The notes: generated by a model not told the origin, from the sequence alone. DNA of 64,000 nt from Peptoniphilus sp. (GCF_022767005.1 NZ_JALEOV010000103.1:23968-87967), one strand, 5' to 3'. Shown: positions 1-8,539, counted from the first letter of the stretch. Program-made: numbers and translations.

Positions 1-10
1 TTTCTTAACT

Positions 11-373
11 TTAATTAACATCTTGAAGTTCTACTACCTTCATTTTAGAATTTTTCCAACTTGCGTTGTCTCCAAGGTCTTCCACTATTTTTATAAGTAA
101 TTCGTCATCTTCCAACTCTTCTGAAAAGGGTTTTACTCTTGCTTCTGAGTCATGAGGAATCCAATCTATCTCATAGCCAAGATCCTTATTTGTGATTACT
201 CTGCTATTGAGATGTTTTAACTCTTCCTCGTCCTCTATCCTTATATATTTTCCATTTTTTCTAGTGTAGAAAAAAATATCTTGTCCATATTTTTCTCTAT
301 AATAAATCATGTAAGCCTCACAAGAAAATTGAAAACTTCCAAGTGGGCTAATGTCAAAAATCACTTTTTTCAT
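11..373 (-). CDS. Hypothetical acidic protein, 120 aa
   Basis: I do not recognise this protein. It is soluble-looking, with no signal peptide or membrane segment, and is rich in Glu/Asp (an EDEEEL run near residue 48 and a SEELEDDEL run near residue 85). The start ATG at 371-373 has a good ribosome binding site (GGTGAGGT, about 5 nt upstream), so the frame is likely real. It stands alone, upstream of nothing recognisable inside the window; the end of the window cuts off its downstream context. No function is proposed. Confidence 0.65.
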   Translation of the reverse strand: MKKVIFDISPLGSFQFSCEAYMIYYREKYGQDIFFYTRKNGKYIRIEDEEELKHLNSRVITNKDLGYEIDWIPHDSEARVKPFSEELEDDELLIKIVEDLGDNASWKNSKMKVVELQDVN

Positions 374-447
374 TACCTCACCTTGGAAGTATTATATCAC
401 AATTATAAAGTTTTATATACAATTTAAGTTTTTTTGTAAATTTTTTA

Positions 448-1314
448 TCAAATATGACGCACTATTGAAGAAATAACTTCTTCCCTAGTCATTTCTCTTT
501 TTGGATTAAAATTATTCTTCTCATCTAAATTTAAGTAGCCGCCATTTAGCGCATTATTGACATAATCCCTTGCGTAATTAGAAATCTTTTTAGCATCTTT
601 AATTTTTAAATCTTTGCTCTTTTCTAGCTTAAATAAATTTGAAATTACAACAGCATAATCTTCTCTTGTAATATGGTCCTTTGGAGCAAATTCTCCGCTA
701 TTTTTTCCCTTCATTATGCCAAGGTCGTATGCCATATTAACATATTTGTTGTCAGTGTCTTTAAACTGTTTTACTGAACCTTGAGCACTTCTCTTGTACT
801 TAATTTCATAAGCTTTGACTGCAATTTCTGCAAATTCTTCGCGAGTAATTTTTTCTCTTGTATTTTTTGCAACTTCTTTAGAGAAAAGTTTTAATTCTTC
901 TGCTTTTAACAAATCATTGTATGCCCAGTTGCTATAATTTCTAAAAATTGGAGCCTTCCCAAGATGTAATTCTTCTGTAAAATTTGATTTGCCGTCATTT
1001 TTTGCAAACCTAAGTCTAAAAGTGTAACCTGTTGATGGTCCAACTAATGAATCCAATTCCTTTTGAGTAAGAGAAATATATTTTTTATTATTTTTTACAA
1101 GTACATTTTTTGTAACTTTAGATTTTACGTCATTGCCTTCGCTTTTTACTTCAATTTCAATTGCGTCCTTATTTTTTGCATTTTTTATTTCAAAGTTATA
1201 TACTTCACTTTCTTTAACTGCACTGACATTAAGGGGCATTGCCACTTCCTTTGCTGCAAAAGCACTTATTGGCATTGCAATTAAAATTATCATCAATATA
1301 AATATTTTTTTCAT
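448..1314 (-). CDS. SLH-domain surface protein
   Basis: This is a secreted protein of 288 aa that probably anchors to the cell wall. Residues 1-20 form a classical signal peptide (MKK, hydrophobic core, cleavage after AFA). Residues about 21-120 are a beta-rich, Lys/Asn-rich stretch of unknown fold. Residues about 124-288 hold three S-layer homology repeats, with the typical ITREEFA, FKDTDNKYVNMAYDLGIMKG and MTREEV elements. In the family, SLH triplets bind pyruvylated secondary wall polymer. The gene is monocistronic, with a GAGGTG Shine-Dalgarno before ATG at 1314. The N-terminal part is too short for an S-layer subunit, so a small wall-associated accessory protein is more likely. Confidence 0.85.
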   Translation of the reverse strand: MKKIFILMIILIAMPISAFAAKEVAMPLNVSAVKESEVYNFEIKNAKNKDAIEIEVKSEGNDVKSKVTKNVLVKNNKKYISLTQKELDSLVGPSTGYTFRLRFAKNDGKSNFTEELHLGKAPIFRNYSNWAYNDLLKAEELKLFSKEVAKNTREKITREEFAEIAVKAYEIKYKRSAQGSVKQFKDTDNKYVNMAYDLGIMKGKNSGEFAPKDHITREDYAVVISNLFKLEKSKDLKIKDAKKISNYARDYVNNALNGGYLNLDEKNNFNPKREMTREEVISSIVRHI

Positions 1315-1416
1315 TATTCACCTCAAGTTTTTATAATAACAAATATTCAGGTGAAAATCTTTAAAAATTAAACTTTGTAATCAATTTGTAATCTTTTTGA
1401 TAAAAAGCTAAAGCAA

Positions 1417-1968
1417 TTAAATTCCTAATAATTTAATCAAGTTTATTTTTTCAATGTTATCATTTTTTTCTTCTTGGATTTTTATTTTCATATCCTCTGA
1501 AACTTTTTTCTTCACATCTTCTGGAAGATTTTTCTCTGCAAAGGGATAGACTGTATTATTTTCCTTAGTTGCATGATTTCTCAAAAGTTCAACATAAGCC
1601 ATGGCATTTGTTAGTATGTGAAGTTTTGCAAGTTCTGATTTAGATTTTTCAAATAAGTTTAAATTATTTTCAAGCTCCATTACATATCCCCTTGCCATTT
1701 GATGCTCTACAAGCATTCCACCACGCACAACTTTTTCTGCAACTGGTCCAAGATTTTCTAACATTGCCTTAAATAAAATATCTTCTTCCTTTTTGTGATG
1801 TCTTCCATCTGCATACTTCCTTATAAAAATTATTGCATTTTTAAAAAATTCCTCATCCACATTTCCCTTTAATATTTCAAGACATTTTTCTTCCATTTTG
1901 TCACAAAAAATTAAAATTTCTTTATGCTCATCTTCTAAATAATTAATTGTTTCTTTTAAAGTATCCAC
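1417..1968 (-). CDS. Hemerythrin domain-containing protein
   Basis: This 183-aa protein has a four-helix HHE cation-binding domain expected to hold a non-haem di-iron site that binds O2 or NO. Ligand candidates are visible in order: H15 (EDEHKE), H57-H58 with E61/E62 (RHHKKEED), H89 (VEHQMARG) and H132 with E136 (NHATKENNTVYPFAE). The C-terminal 30 residues are a charged tail. It starts 4 nt after the stop of the upstream unknown gene with its own AGGAAGTG ribosome binding site, so the two are co-transcribed. In anaerobes such proteins are linked to oxygen or nitric-oxide sensing and protection; the CRP/FNR-type site upstream of the operon fits that. Family assignment is firm, physiological role inferred. 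Confidence 0.88.
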   Translation of the reverse strand: MDTLKETINYLEDEHKEILIFCDKMEEKCLEILKGNVDEEFFKNAIIFIRKYADGRHHKKEEDILFKAMLENLGPVAEKVVRGGMLVEHQMARGYVMELENNLNLFEKSKSELAKLHILTNAMAYVELLRNHATKENNTVYPFAEKNLPEDVKKKVSEDMKIKIQEEKNDNIEKINLIKLLGI

Positions 1969-1972
1969 TTAA

Positions 1973-2554
1973 TCACTTCCTAAGTATATATTTTTCATCT
2001 ATCTTTTCAAATTTTATATTAGAGGATTCTAAACTCCCTGAAATAAAATTGTCGCGAAGTATCCAATAATTTTGAGGATCAATATAATTTTTCCAAATGC
2101 TTTCGTGAACATCCCTTGTTACTGTAAATACAAGTTCATCCTTATCATTTTTTAAAATTGCAAGTGCATGGTCGCAAGGCATTCCGTCTAAAAATTTTGA
2201 AGTTATAAAAGTAAAAGCCTCAAAGGGAGTTTTCCCTCCATTATAATTTTTGCCCATTTCGAAAAATTTATTTTTTATTTTTTCCAAGTCAAAATCTTTT
2301 AGTAAAATTGAAACTGCCCTTGCAAGTCTATTTTCACTTCTTACAACCCTACTGTCAAGCCAACCGTGAATATTGCTTGTGTCGATTATATCTTCAAGTT
2401 CTCCTCTTTCAATTGGAAAATCTCTATCTAATTCTTTTTTTAACTTAGCACTTTTTTCCTCGTCCAATAATTTTAATAAATTTTCCAAAATATCTTCTTG
2501 GAAAATAATTTTTTCGTACATAATGTAATGAATGCGTCCTAAAAATAAACTCAT
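1973..2554 (-). CDS. Conserved protein of unknown function co-operonic with hemerythrin
   Basis: This protein of about 193 aa is not one I can name. It begins with a LGRIHYIMYEKI segment and contains an internal HGWLDSRV stretch and a DGMPCDHALAI motif whose Cys and His could bind metal or a cofactor. No signal peptide or membrane segments are seen. I chose ATG 2554 over the in-frame ATG 2566 because the AGGGAT ribosome binding site lies between them. It is the first gene of a two-gene operon with the hemerythrin protein, 4 nt apart, behind a strong CRP/FNR-like palindrome. That context suggests a partner in O2/NO or redox stress, but this is inference. Confidence 0.75.
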   Translation of the reverse strand: MSLFLGRIHYIMYEKIIFQEDILENLLKLLDEEKSAKLKKELDRDFPIERGELEDIIDTSNIHGWLDSRVVRSENRLARAVSILLKDFDLEKIKNKFFEMGKNYNGGKTPFEAFTFITSKFLDGMPCDHALAILKNDKDELVFTVTRDVHESIWKNYIDPQNYWILRDNFISGSLESSNIKFEKIDEKYILRK

Positions 2555-2576
2555 CTTATCCCTCATTTCACATGAA

Positions 2577-2619
2577 ATAATATCATTTTAGTCAAAAAAA
2601 TAATGTGACAAAAGTCACA
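2577..2619 (-). promoter_or_regulatory. CRP/FNR-family site with class II-type promoter for the hemerythrin operon
   Basis: A perfect inverted repeat TGTGAC-AAAA-GTCACA lies at 2604-2619 and matches the CRP/FNR family consensus TGTGA-N6-TCACA exactly. A -10 hexamer TATTAT (minus strand, 2577-2582) sits so that the palindrome centre would be near -41.5 from a start at about 2570. That is the geometry of class II activation, and it would explain the lack of a good -35 box. HcpR-type regulators of nitrosative stress in anaerobes use this type of site. The sequence match is direct; the regulator is inferred. Confidence 0.6.
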
Positions 2620-2695
2620 AATAAAATATCGCTATTTTTTAATAAATTGCTAAAAGATATTATAAATCCACATTATAAAAATTTTAAATCAATAT

Positions 2696-2737
2696 AAAAA
2701 AAGAGGAGCAATACATCAACATAGCTTCTCTCTTTTT
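2696..2737 (-). terminator. Terminator of the asp23-coaD operon
   Basis: On the minus strand an AAAGAGAGAAGC arm can pair, with a bulge, to GCTCCTCTTT across a 14-nt loop, and is followed by a run of seven T. It lies 17 nt downstream of the stop of the coiled-coil gene, the last gene of the operon. Confidence 0.65.
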
Positions 2738-2753
2738 CTTGCAAAATATTAAA

Positions 2754-3194
2754 TTATCCTCTTAACTCTTGTCTATTTTCATTAAGCATTTTAATTATTT
2801 CTGATAAATTAACTTGTGTGTTTTCAAGAAGTTCATCAGCATAATCTCTTGCGCCTTCTCTAATTTGAGTAGATTCTTCTTTTGCAGATTTTAAAATTTC
2901 TGATGCTCTCTCATTAGCTTGTCTTACAAGTTCATTTTCGTCAATAATCTTTTCTGAGTGAGCTCTTGCTGCTGCAATTATTTTGTCAGCTTCGTCATGT
3001 GCTCCATTGATTATTTCGTCTTTGTCCTTTGCAATTTTTTGTGCTTCGGAAACTTCTTCAGGAATTTGCATTTTTACTTCATTTACAATTTCCAAAAATT
3101 CATCTCTATCAACCATTACCTTATTAGTAAGTGGTATTTGTGATGATGTTTCTACAAGATCTTCCAATTCCTCAACTAAATCAATTAAATTCAT
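2754..3194 (-). CDS. Coiled-coil protein of the coaD operon (ATPase subunit H-like annotation)
   Basis: This 146-aa protein is mostly one long amphipathic helix, rich in Glu, Lys and Ala. It resembles the small coiled-coil proteins annotated as V-type ATPase subunit H-like or DivIVA-like that follow coaD in many clostridia. Residues about 55-125 (EAQKIAKDKDEII through AKEESTQI) give a continuous heptad pattern. No V-ATPase genes are nearby, so the ATPase label should not be taken literally. The start ATG overlaps the coaD stop by 4 nt (ATGA), indicating translational coupling. A structural or septum-related role is possible but unproven. Confidence 0.75.
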   Translation of the reverse strand: MNLIDLVEELEDLVETSSQIPLTNKVMVDRDEFLEIVNEVKMQIPEEVSEAQKIAKDKDEIINGAHDEADKIIAAARAHSEKIIDENELVRQANERASEILKSAKEESTQIREGARDYADELLENTQVNLSEIIKMLNENRQELRG

Positions 3195-3676
3195 ATCTTC
3201 CTCCTAAGTAATTTTTTCTTCATAGCTTCTCCTACAACAGGAGGCACGAATAAATCTGTATCTCCGTCAAAGGTTGAAACCTCTTTAGCAAGCGTTGAGC
3301 TCACAAATAAATTTTCATTAGATGCCAATAAAAAAACAGTTTCAACACCATCTTTATAGTGCATATTTGCCATGGCAAGTGTATATTCATTAAAATAATC
3401 AGAAGCTGATCTAAGTCCTCTTACTATTACTTTACAATTTTTTTTCTTTGCATAGTCAACTAGAAGTCCATCAAAAGAATCTATCTCCACGCCCTCTACG
3501 CCATTTAGTACCTTGTGAAGGAGTTCTTTTCTCTCTTCAACTGTAAATAATTCTTTTTTTGAAGTGTTGTCAAGAACTGCGACAATTACCTCTCCAAAAA
3601 TATCCTTCGCTCTTTTTATAATGTCTAAATGTCCATTAGTTACTGGGTCAAAGCTACCCGCATATATTGCTTTCAT
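3191..3676 (-). CDS. coaD: Phosphopantetheine adenylyltransferase
   Basis: CoaD transfers AMP from ATP to 4'-phosphopantetheine, the fourth step of coenzyme A synthesis, in the cytoplasm. The length (161 aa) is normal. The nucleotidyltransferase signature is clear: GSFDPVTNGHLD near residues 7-18 with the catalytic His16, an RGLRSASDY segment in the middle, and LFVSSTLAKEV, the counterpart of the ISSTxVR motif, near residue 125. It overlaps the 3' end of rsmD by 23 nt and the next coiled-coil gene by 4 nt. The rsmD-coaD pairing is common in Firmicutes and supports the call. Confidence 0.97.
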   Translation of the reverse strand: MKAIYAGSFDPVTNGHLDIIKRAKDIFGEVIVAVLDNTSKKELFTVEERKELLHKVLNGVEGVEIDSFDGLLVDYAKKKNCKVIVRGLRSASDYFNEYTLAMANMHYKDGVETVFLLASNENLFVSSTLAKEVSTFDGDTDLFVPPVVGEAMKKKLLRRKI

Positions 3677-4220
3677 CTATATCCCATCCACATATGGAAA
3701 TTGATGTATTTCCATATTTTTTATTCTTTATTTCTACAAAACCTTCGCCAATTAAAAGTGGAATATCAGAATTATACTCCACAATTAGTTGTCCTTTCGG
3801 TTTTAATAATTCCTTTTCTCTAATTAGTTTAAAGGCTTTTTTATATAAATCACGCCTGTCAAAAGGTGGATCCATGTAAATGTAATCAAACTTTACATCT
3901 AAACTTCTAAGGGCTTTATTCAAGTGATCTTCAATTACAACTGCATAATCCAAAAATTTTGCCTTATCTAAATTGTATTTTACACAATCTATTGCTTCCT
4001 TTGATTTGTCAATGAAGTAGGCTTTTTTTGCGCCCCTTGAAATGAATTCAATTCCATTTGCACCGCTGCCACAGAATAAATCTAGGACAATATCGTCAAA
4101 AAAATTTTGCCCCAAAATATTGAAAACCGATTCCTTAACCCTATCTTCTGTTGGTCTCGTATCAAAGCCCTTTGGTGCCTTTAATTTGAGTCCTCGTCTA
4201 TTTCCTGAAATTATTCTCAT
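3654..4220 (-). CDS. rsmD: 16S rRNA (guanine966-N2)-methyltransferase
   Basis: RsmD methylates N2 of G966 of 16S rRNA using S-adenosylmethionine. This 188-aa protein opens with MRIISGNRRG and has the TRPTEDRVKESVFNIL segment typical of the family. The SAM-binding loop DLFCGSGANGIE (residues 47-58) and the catalytic (N/D)PPF-type motif YMDPPF (115-120) are intact. The ATG at 4220 follows a GGAGG site. It sits 53 nt downstream of recG in the same orientation and runs directly into coaD, so it is probably part of the recG operon. Confidence 0.95.
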   Translation of the reverse strand: MRIISGNRRGLKLKAPKGFDTRPTEDRVKESVFNILGQNFFDDIVLDLFCGSGANGIEFISRGAKKAYFIDKSKEAIDCVKYNLDKAKFLDYAVVIEDHLNKALRSLDVKFDYIYMDPPFDRRDLYKKAFKLIREKELLKPKGQLIVEYNSDIPLLIGEGFVEIKNKKYGNTSISICGWDIDESNICG

Positions 4221-4273
4221 AAAGCCTCCAAATTAGTTTTATTTTACCATAAGTCAAGAGATAATAAAAGATA

Positions 4274-6307
4274 TTAGTTCAAATCAGAGTAAAAATCAAC
4301 TATTTCTCTATTTAAGTAAAAATATTTTTTGCTCTCTAAATTTGGATCTTCTTCCAAAATATTTTTCACGTCTTCTGTTGCATATTTTAAAATTGTTTCG
4401 TCTCTAAATGGATCTGCAAGTCTTAAATTTGGCATACCTGATTGTCTAGTTCCCAATATATCTCCAAAGCCGCGAAGTTCTAAATCTTTATTTGCAATAT
4501 AAAATCCATCGTTTGAGTCCGTCATAATTTTCATTCTTTCCCAAGATATTTCACTTTTAGAAAGATTGTAGAGTATGCAATAGGATTGATAATCTCCTCT
4601 TCCTACTCTTCCGCGAAGTTGATGTAGTGTTGAAAGCCCAAAACGCTCTGCATTGTAAATCATAATTACAGTCGCATTGGGCACATTTACTCCAACCTCG
4701 ACAACAGTTGTAGAGACGAGTAAATTTATTTTGTTCTCTGCAAATTCTGTCATAATTTTATTTTTTTCATCTGCCTTCATCTTTCCGTGGAGAAGTCCAA
4801 CACTATATTCAGAAAAAAAGCCTTTTAATTCTTCATAAACTTTTTCAACTGCTTGTAAATTTTCATAATCTTCATTTTCTTCGATTAAAGAACAAATTAC
4901 ATAGGCTTGCCTGTTTTTTGAAAGCTGAGATTTAATAAAATTAAGAGATTTATCTAGCATATTTTCATTTATTGCAATAGTCTTAATTGGTTTTCTGCCT
5001 AAGGGCATAGTCTTTATGACAGAAATATCTAAATCTGCGTAGAGAACTAAACTCAAACTTCTAGGTATTGGTGTAGCCGACATTACAATTGTTGCTGCGT
5101 CCTTATTTTTATTTTGAAGCATATTTCTTTGCAATACGCCAAAGCGATGTTGCTCGTCAATAACATTTACTCCTAATTTTCTGAAAACCACATTTTCTTC
5201 TATGAGAGCGTGAGTTCCTATTAATATATCAATAGAACCCATCTCCAAATTGTCTAGGATGTCTGTTTTTGCATTTTTTGAAGTTGAACCTATTAACAGT
5301 GCTATTTTTACTCCAAGAGGCTCTAAAAGCTCTACAAAAGATTTAAAATGTTGCTTTGCCAAAATTTCTGTCGGCGCCATAATAGATGATTGAAAGCCAT
5401 TTAAATAGGCAAGATACATTATTATAATTGCAATAATTGTTTTGCCACTTCCAACATCTCCTTGAATTAGTCTATTTATTGATTTTCCTTTTTTCATGTC
5501 GTCAAAAATTTCATCGACTACATTTTGTTGTCCTTCCGTTAATTTAAAGGGAAGATCCTCTATAAAATTAAAAACTTTATCCTTAATTTCAAATTTTATT
5601 GCATCTCTTCTTTCGTTTTGAAATTTATTTTTCAAAATAGAAAGTTCAAATAAAAATAATTCTTCATAAATTAATCTCTCACGTGCTTGAATGTAATTTT
5701 TTCTGCTACTAGGATAGTGAATACTTTTTATGGCGTAATTCTTATCTATTAGAGAGTATTTTTTCAAAATTTCTTCTGGCAAATTTTCTTCAAATAAATT
5801 TAAGTCTATTATTTGGTTTATTGCATTTTCAAAGGCAAAATTGTTTAGTCCTTCAGTTAAATTGTAAATTGGAGAAATTTTCCCCAATTTTTTTAAATTA
5901 TGTATATTTTCAATTTCAGGACTGCTTATGCTAATTCTTCCCCTAAAAAAGTCAGCTTTTCCATATACTAAATACTCACTTCCAATTTTTATTTTAGAAT
6001 TTAAGTAAAAGGCATTGAAAAAAGAAAGCTCTACCTCTCCACTTCCATCTTCTGCAAGAAAACTTGTTAGAGTAAGACCCTTTCTTATTCTTCTATTTTG
6101 AAGTTTTGATATAATTCTAACCTTGAAGGTATTTTTTTCGCCTATTACTGCATTTGAAATGCTTACAATCTTTGAACTATCCTCATACCTTCTAGGATAA
6201 TATAATAAAAGATCCTCTAGGGAATAAATTCCAAGCTTGTGGAAAAGTTTCTCCCTCTTTGGTCCAATCCCCTTTAAATTTTTTATAGAATCGCTTAACT
6301 TAACCAT
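4274..6307 (-). CDS. recG: ATP-dependent DNA helicase RecG
   Basis: RecG remodels stalled forks and branched DNA by reverse branch migration. The protein is about 677 aa from ATG 6307, which I prefer to ATG 6331 because an AGGAGAAT ribosome binding site lies between them. It starts with an HhH-like IKNLKGIGPKREKLF segment, followed by the OB-type wedge domain (to about residue 190), then superfamily 2 helicase motifs: Walker A GDVGSGKT, DEQHRFG (motif II with its downstream Q-rich loop), SATPIPRS (III) and QLRGRVGR (VI). It lies between fakA and rsmD in a minus-strand operon, a common Firmicutes arrangement. Confidence 0.96.
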   Translation of the reverse strand: MVKLSDSIKNLKGIGPKREKLFHKLGIYSLEDLLLYYPRRYEDSSKIVSISNAVIGEKNTFKVRIISKLQNRRIRKGLTLTSFLAEDGSGEVELSFFNAFYLNSKIKIGSEYLVYGKADFFRGRISISSPEIENIHNLKKLGKISPIYNLTEGLNNFAFENAINQIIDLNLFEENLPEEILKKYSLIDKNYAIKSIHYPSSRKNYIQARERLIYEELFLFELSILKNKFQNERRDAIKFEIKDKVFNFIEDLPFKLTEGQQNVVDEIFDDMKKGKSINRLIQGDVGSGKTIIAIIIMYLAYLNGFQSSIMAPTEILAKQHFKSFVELLEPLGVKIALLIGSTSKNAKTDILDNLEMGSIDILIGTHALIEENVVFRKLGVNVIDEQHRFGVLQRNMLQNKNKDAATIVMSATPIPRSLSLVLYADLDISVIKTMPLGRKPIKTIAINENMLDKSLNFIKSQLSKNRQAYVICSLIEENEDYENLQAVEKVYEELKGFFSEYSVGLLHGKMKADEKNKIMTEFAENKINLLVSTTVVEVGVNVPNATVIMIYNAERFGLSTLHQLRGRVGRGDYQSYCILYNLSKSEISWERMKIMTDSNDGFYIANKDLELRGFGDILGTRQSGMPNLRLADPFRDETILKYATEDVKNILEEDPNLESKKYFYLNREIVDFYSDLN

Positions 6308-6324
6308 AATTCTCCTAATACAAA

Positions 6325-6347
6325 AGCCCAAAGAAAAACTTCGGGCT
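6325..6347 (-). terminator. Intercistronic hairpin between fakA and recG
   Basis: On the minus strand AGCCCGAAG pairs with CTTTGGGCT (one G-U) around a 5-nt loop and is followed by TTTTGT. It lies 18 nt after the fakA stop and upstream of the recG Shine-Dalgarno. The T-tract is short, so it may act as a partial terminator or an mRNA-stability element. Confidence 0.6.
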
Positions 6348-6364
6348 CAAATCTAAATTAATTC

Positions 6365-8029
6365 TTATTCTAATGAAAGGATGTAATAATAAATAGGTTG
6401 ATCACCCTTTATAACATCTATATCGACATCTGGATATTTTTCTTCGATGGCTTCACGAACTTTTTCAGCATCTTCTTCCTTTACATCTTCTCCATAAAAA
6501 ATAGTTAATAGAGAAATTTCATCATCCATAAGTTTATCCACAGTATCAATTACAACATCAAATACAGTTTTTCCACTGGAGATGATTTCCTTTGATGCAA
6601 TCCCAATTATGTCGTCCTTATGAATTTCTTTTCCGCCAATAGTTGTGTCTCTCACTGCATAAGTTACAGATGCATCAATTACATTTTCTATGGCTTTCAT
6701 CATATTTTCTTTGTTTTCTTCTTTATCTGCATCTTCGTTAAAGGCAAGAATTGCTGCAATTCCTTGTGGTACAGATTTTGAAGGAATTACAATAATTTCT
6801 CTGTCAGAAATGTCCCTAGCTTGCTCTGCTGATAAAATAATATTGCTATTGTTTGGAATTAAATAGATAACTTTTCCGCCAACTTTATCCACGCCCTTTA
6901 AAAGATCTTCTGTCGATGGATTCATAGTCTGTCCACCAGCTACGACATAATCAACGCCAAGAGATTTAAAGGTTTCAGTCATTCCACTGCCCATGGATAC
7001 AGTTATGAAAGAATAATCCTTTTCTTCAATAGATTCTTCCTCTTCTTCTTTCTTTTTAGCCTCAGCAACTTCACTGTCATCAAAAAGAACTTCTCTGTGT
7101 TGATACCTCATGTTGTCAATTTTAATATCTTGAAGAAGACCAAGTTCACAAGCGTGTTGCAAAACAATGCCTGGATCATTAGTGTGAACATGAACCTTAA
7201 TAATATGTGTTCCGCTACCACCAACAACTAATAAACAGTCCCCTAGAGGAGCAATTTTTTCTCTAAAAGTATCTATATCTTCGTAATCAGTATTTATAAT
7301 AAATTCTGTACAATATCCATATTTAAGAGATTTGTCAGCTTCAGTAAATTGAATTTCTTTTTGTGCTTTTTTCTTCAAAGTTTCGTCTTCGCTTTGATCA
7401 GCAATGTCCTCGCCCTTTAAAACTTTAAGTGCACCTTCAAGCAACACAACTAAACCCTTGCCACCTGCGTCAACTACCCCAGCTTCCTTTAAAACTTCAA
7501 GCAAATTTGGAGTATTATCAAGGGACTTATTAGCTTCAACAATTACATCTTCTAAAAACTTAATTGGATCTTCAGCTTTTTTATGATGCCTAATGGCAAA
7601 ATCAGCAGTTTCTCTGCCAACTGTTAAAATCGTCCCTTCAATTGGCTTCATAACAGCTTTATAAGTTGTTTCGCTTGCTCTTTTAAAAGCATGGGCAATA
7701 TCAGAAATTCCCGCTTCATTAATTCCCTCTAATCCTTCAGAAAAACCCCTTAGAAGTTGAGAAAGAATTACACCACTATTGCCTCTCGCACCCATAAGTG
7801 CTCCACGTGCTGCTGCAGCAGAAACATCTCCTACTGAAAAATCTCCTTCCAAACCATCAATTTGTTTTAAGGCAGATTTTGATGTAAGGCTCATATTTGT
7901 GCCTGTATCTCCGTCAGGAACAGGGAACACATTAAGAGCGTTTACCTCTTCCTTTCTAGATATTAGATAATTTACAGCCCCTCTAAAAATTTCTTTTAAT
8001 AAAGGGCCATTAATTTTTTTTATTTCCAA
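6365..8029 (-). CDS. fakA: Fatty acid kinase catalytic subunit FakA (DhaL-EDD-type, YloV)
   Basis: FakA phosphorylates fatty acids presented by a FakB (DegV-like) carrier, feeding exogenous acyl chains into PlsX/PlsY. The 554-aa length matches the family. The N-terminal DhaL-type ATP domain shows VFPVPDGDTGTNM (residues 35-46, Mg-binding Asp residues), RGALMGARGNSGVILSQ near residue 90 and VVDAGGKGL near 185. A middle linker and the C-terminal Fak1-type domain carry GGQTMNPS and LIPNNSNI. No FakB is in this window. It starts 13 nt after the Asp23-like gene, the conserved yloU-yloV pair. Confidence 0.92.
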   Translation of the reverse strand: MEIKKINGPLLKEIFRGAVNYLISRKEEVNALNVFPVPDGDTGTNMSLTSKSALKQIDGLEGDFSVGDVSAAAARGALMGARGNSGVILSQLLRGFSEGLEGINEAGISDIAHAFKRASETTYKAVMKPIEGTILTVGRETADFAIRHHKKAEDPIKFLEDVIVEANKSLDNTPNLLEVLKEAGVVDAGGKGLVVLLEGALKVLKGEDIADQSEDETLKKKAQKEIQFTEADKSLKYGYCTEFIINTDYEDIDTFREKIAPLGDCLLVVGGSGTHIIKVHVHTNDPGIVLQHACELGLLQDIKIDNMRYQHREVLFDDSEVAEAKKKEEEEESIEEKDYSFITVSMGSGMTETFKSLGVDYVVAGGQTMNPSTEDLLKGVDKVGGKVIYLIPNNSNIILSAEQARDISDREIIVIPSKSVPQGIAAILAFNEDADKEENKENMMKAIENVIDASVTYAVRDTTIGGKEIHKDDIIGIASKEIISSGKTVFDVVIDTVDKLMDDEISLLTIFYGEDVKEEDAEKVREAIEEKYPDVDIDVIKGDQPIYYYILSLE

Positions 8030-8042
8030 AACCTTACCTCCA

Positions 8043-8396
8043 CTATTTAAGTCTAATTCCTTCTACCAAGACTTCGATATTATCAACTTCAAGTCCTGTC
8101 AAGTTTTCAATATTAAACTTAACTCTCTCTATAATATTTTCACCAACAGTAGAAATTTTTACTCCATATTCTAGAATAACATGAAGTTCAATACTAATTT
8201 CATTTTCTTCAGTGTTTACAACAATTCCCTTTGATAGATTTTCAAATCTCAAAAGTTCAAAAATCCCATCTGCGGCATTTTTTGATGCCATTCCAACAAT
8301 TCCGTAGCTTTCCATTGCTGATATTCCAGCTATGTTTGCAAGTACGCTATCTTCTATTACAATATTTCCAAGTTTTCTATTAATAATTGCCGGCAT
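8043..8396 (-). CDS. Asp23/Gls24 family envelope stress response protein (YloU-like)
   Basis: This is a 117-aa single-domain Asp23 protein. The family pattern is visible: an N-terminal GNIVIEDSVLANIAGISAM stretch, a GIVGMASK segment near residue 33 and the C-terminal I.ERVKFNIENLTGLEVDNIEVLVEGIRL block. Asp23 proteins are abundant, membrane-associated through partners, and linked to envelope stress, though the biochemical role is not settled. It is the first gene of the fakA-recG-rsmD-coaD operon, starts with ATG after GGAGGTGCC and is divergent from rpmB, the standard Firmicutes arrangement. Confidence 0.88.
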   Translation of the reverse strand: MPAIINRKLGNIVIEDSVLANIAGISAMESYGIVGMASKNAADGIFELLRFENLSKGIVVNTEENEISIELHVILEYGVKISTVGENIIERVKFNIENLTGLEVDNIEVLVEGIRLK

Positions 8397-8469
8397 GAGG
8401 GCACCTCCTTATCTTTTTTATTATAACAGAGAATTTATAAAAGATTAACAGAAATTAAAAAATTCCTTT

Positions 8470-8511
8470 GTAAAAAATAATAATTTAGTGGTAAAAAATA
8501 ATGTTTTAGTG
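8470..8511. repeat. Two tandem 21-bp AT-rich repeats between asp23 and rpmB
   Basis: Two abutting 21-bp units at 8470-8490 and 8491-8511 both start GTAAAAAATAAT and end TTTAGTG; they differ at only 3 positions. A shorter decayed third copy (TAAAATAAAAAC) follows. They lie in the divergent promoter region, just upstream of the rpmB -35 box. Confidence 0.6.
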
Positions 8512-8539
8512 TAAAATAAAAACATATTGAAAAAAATAT

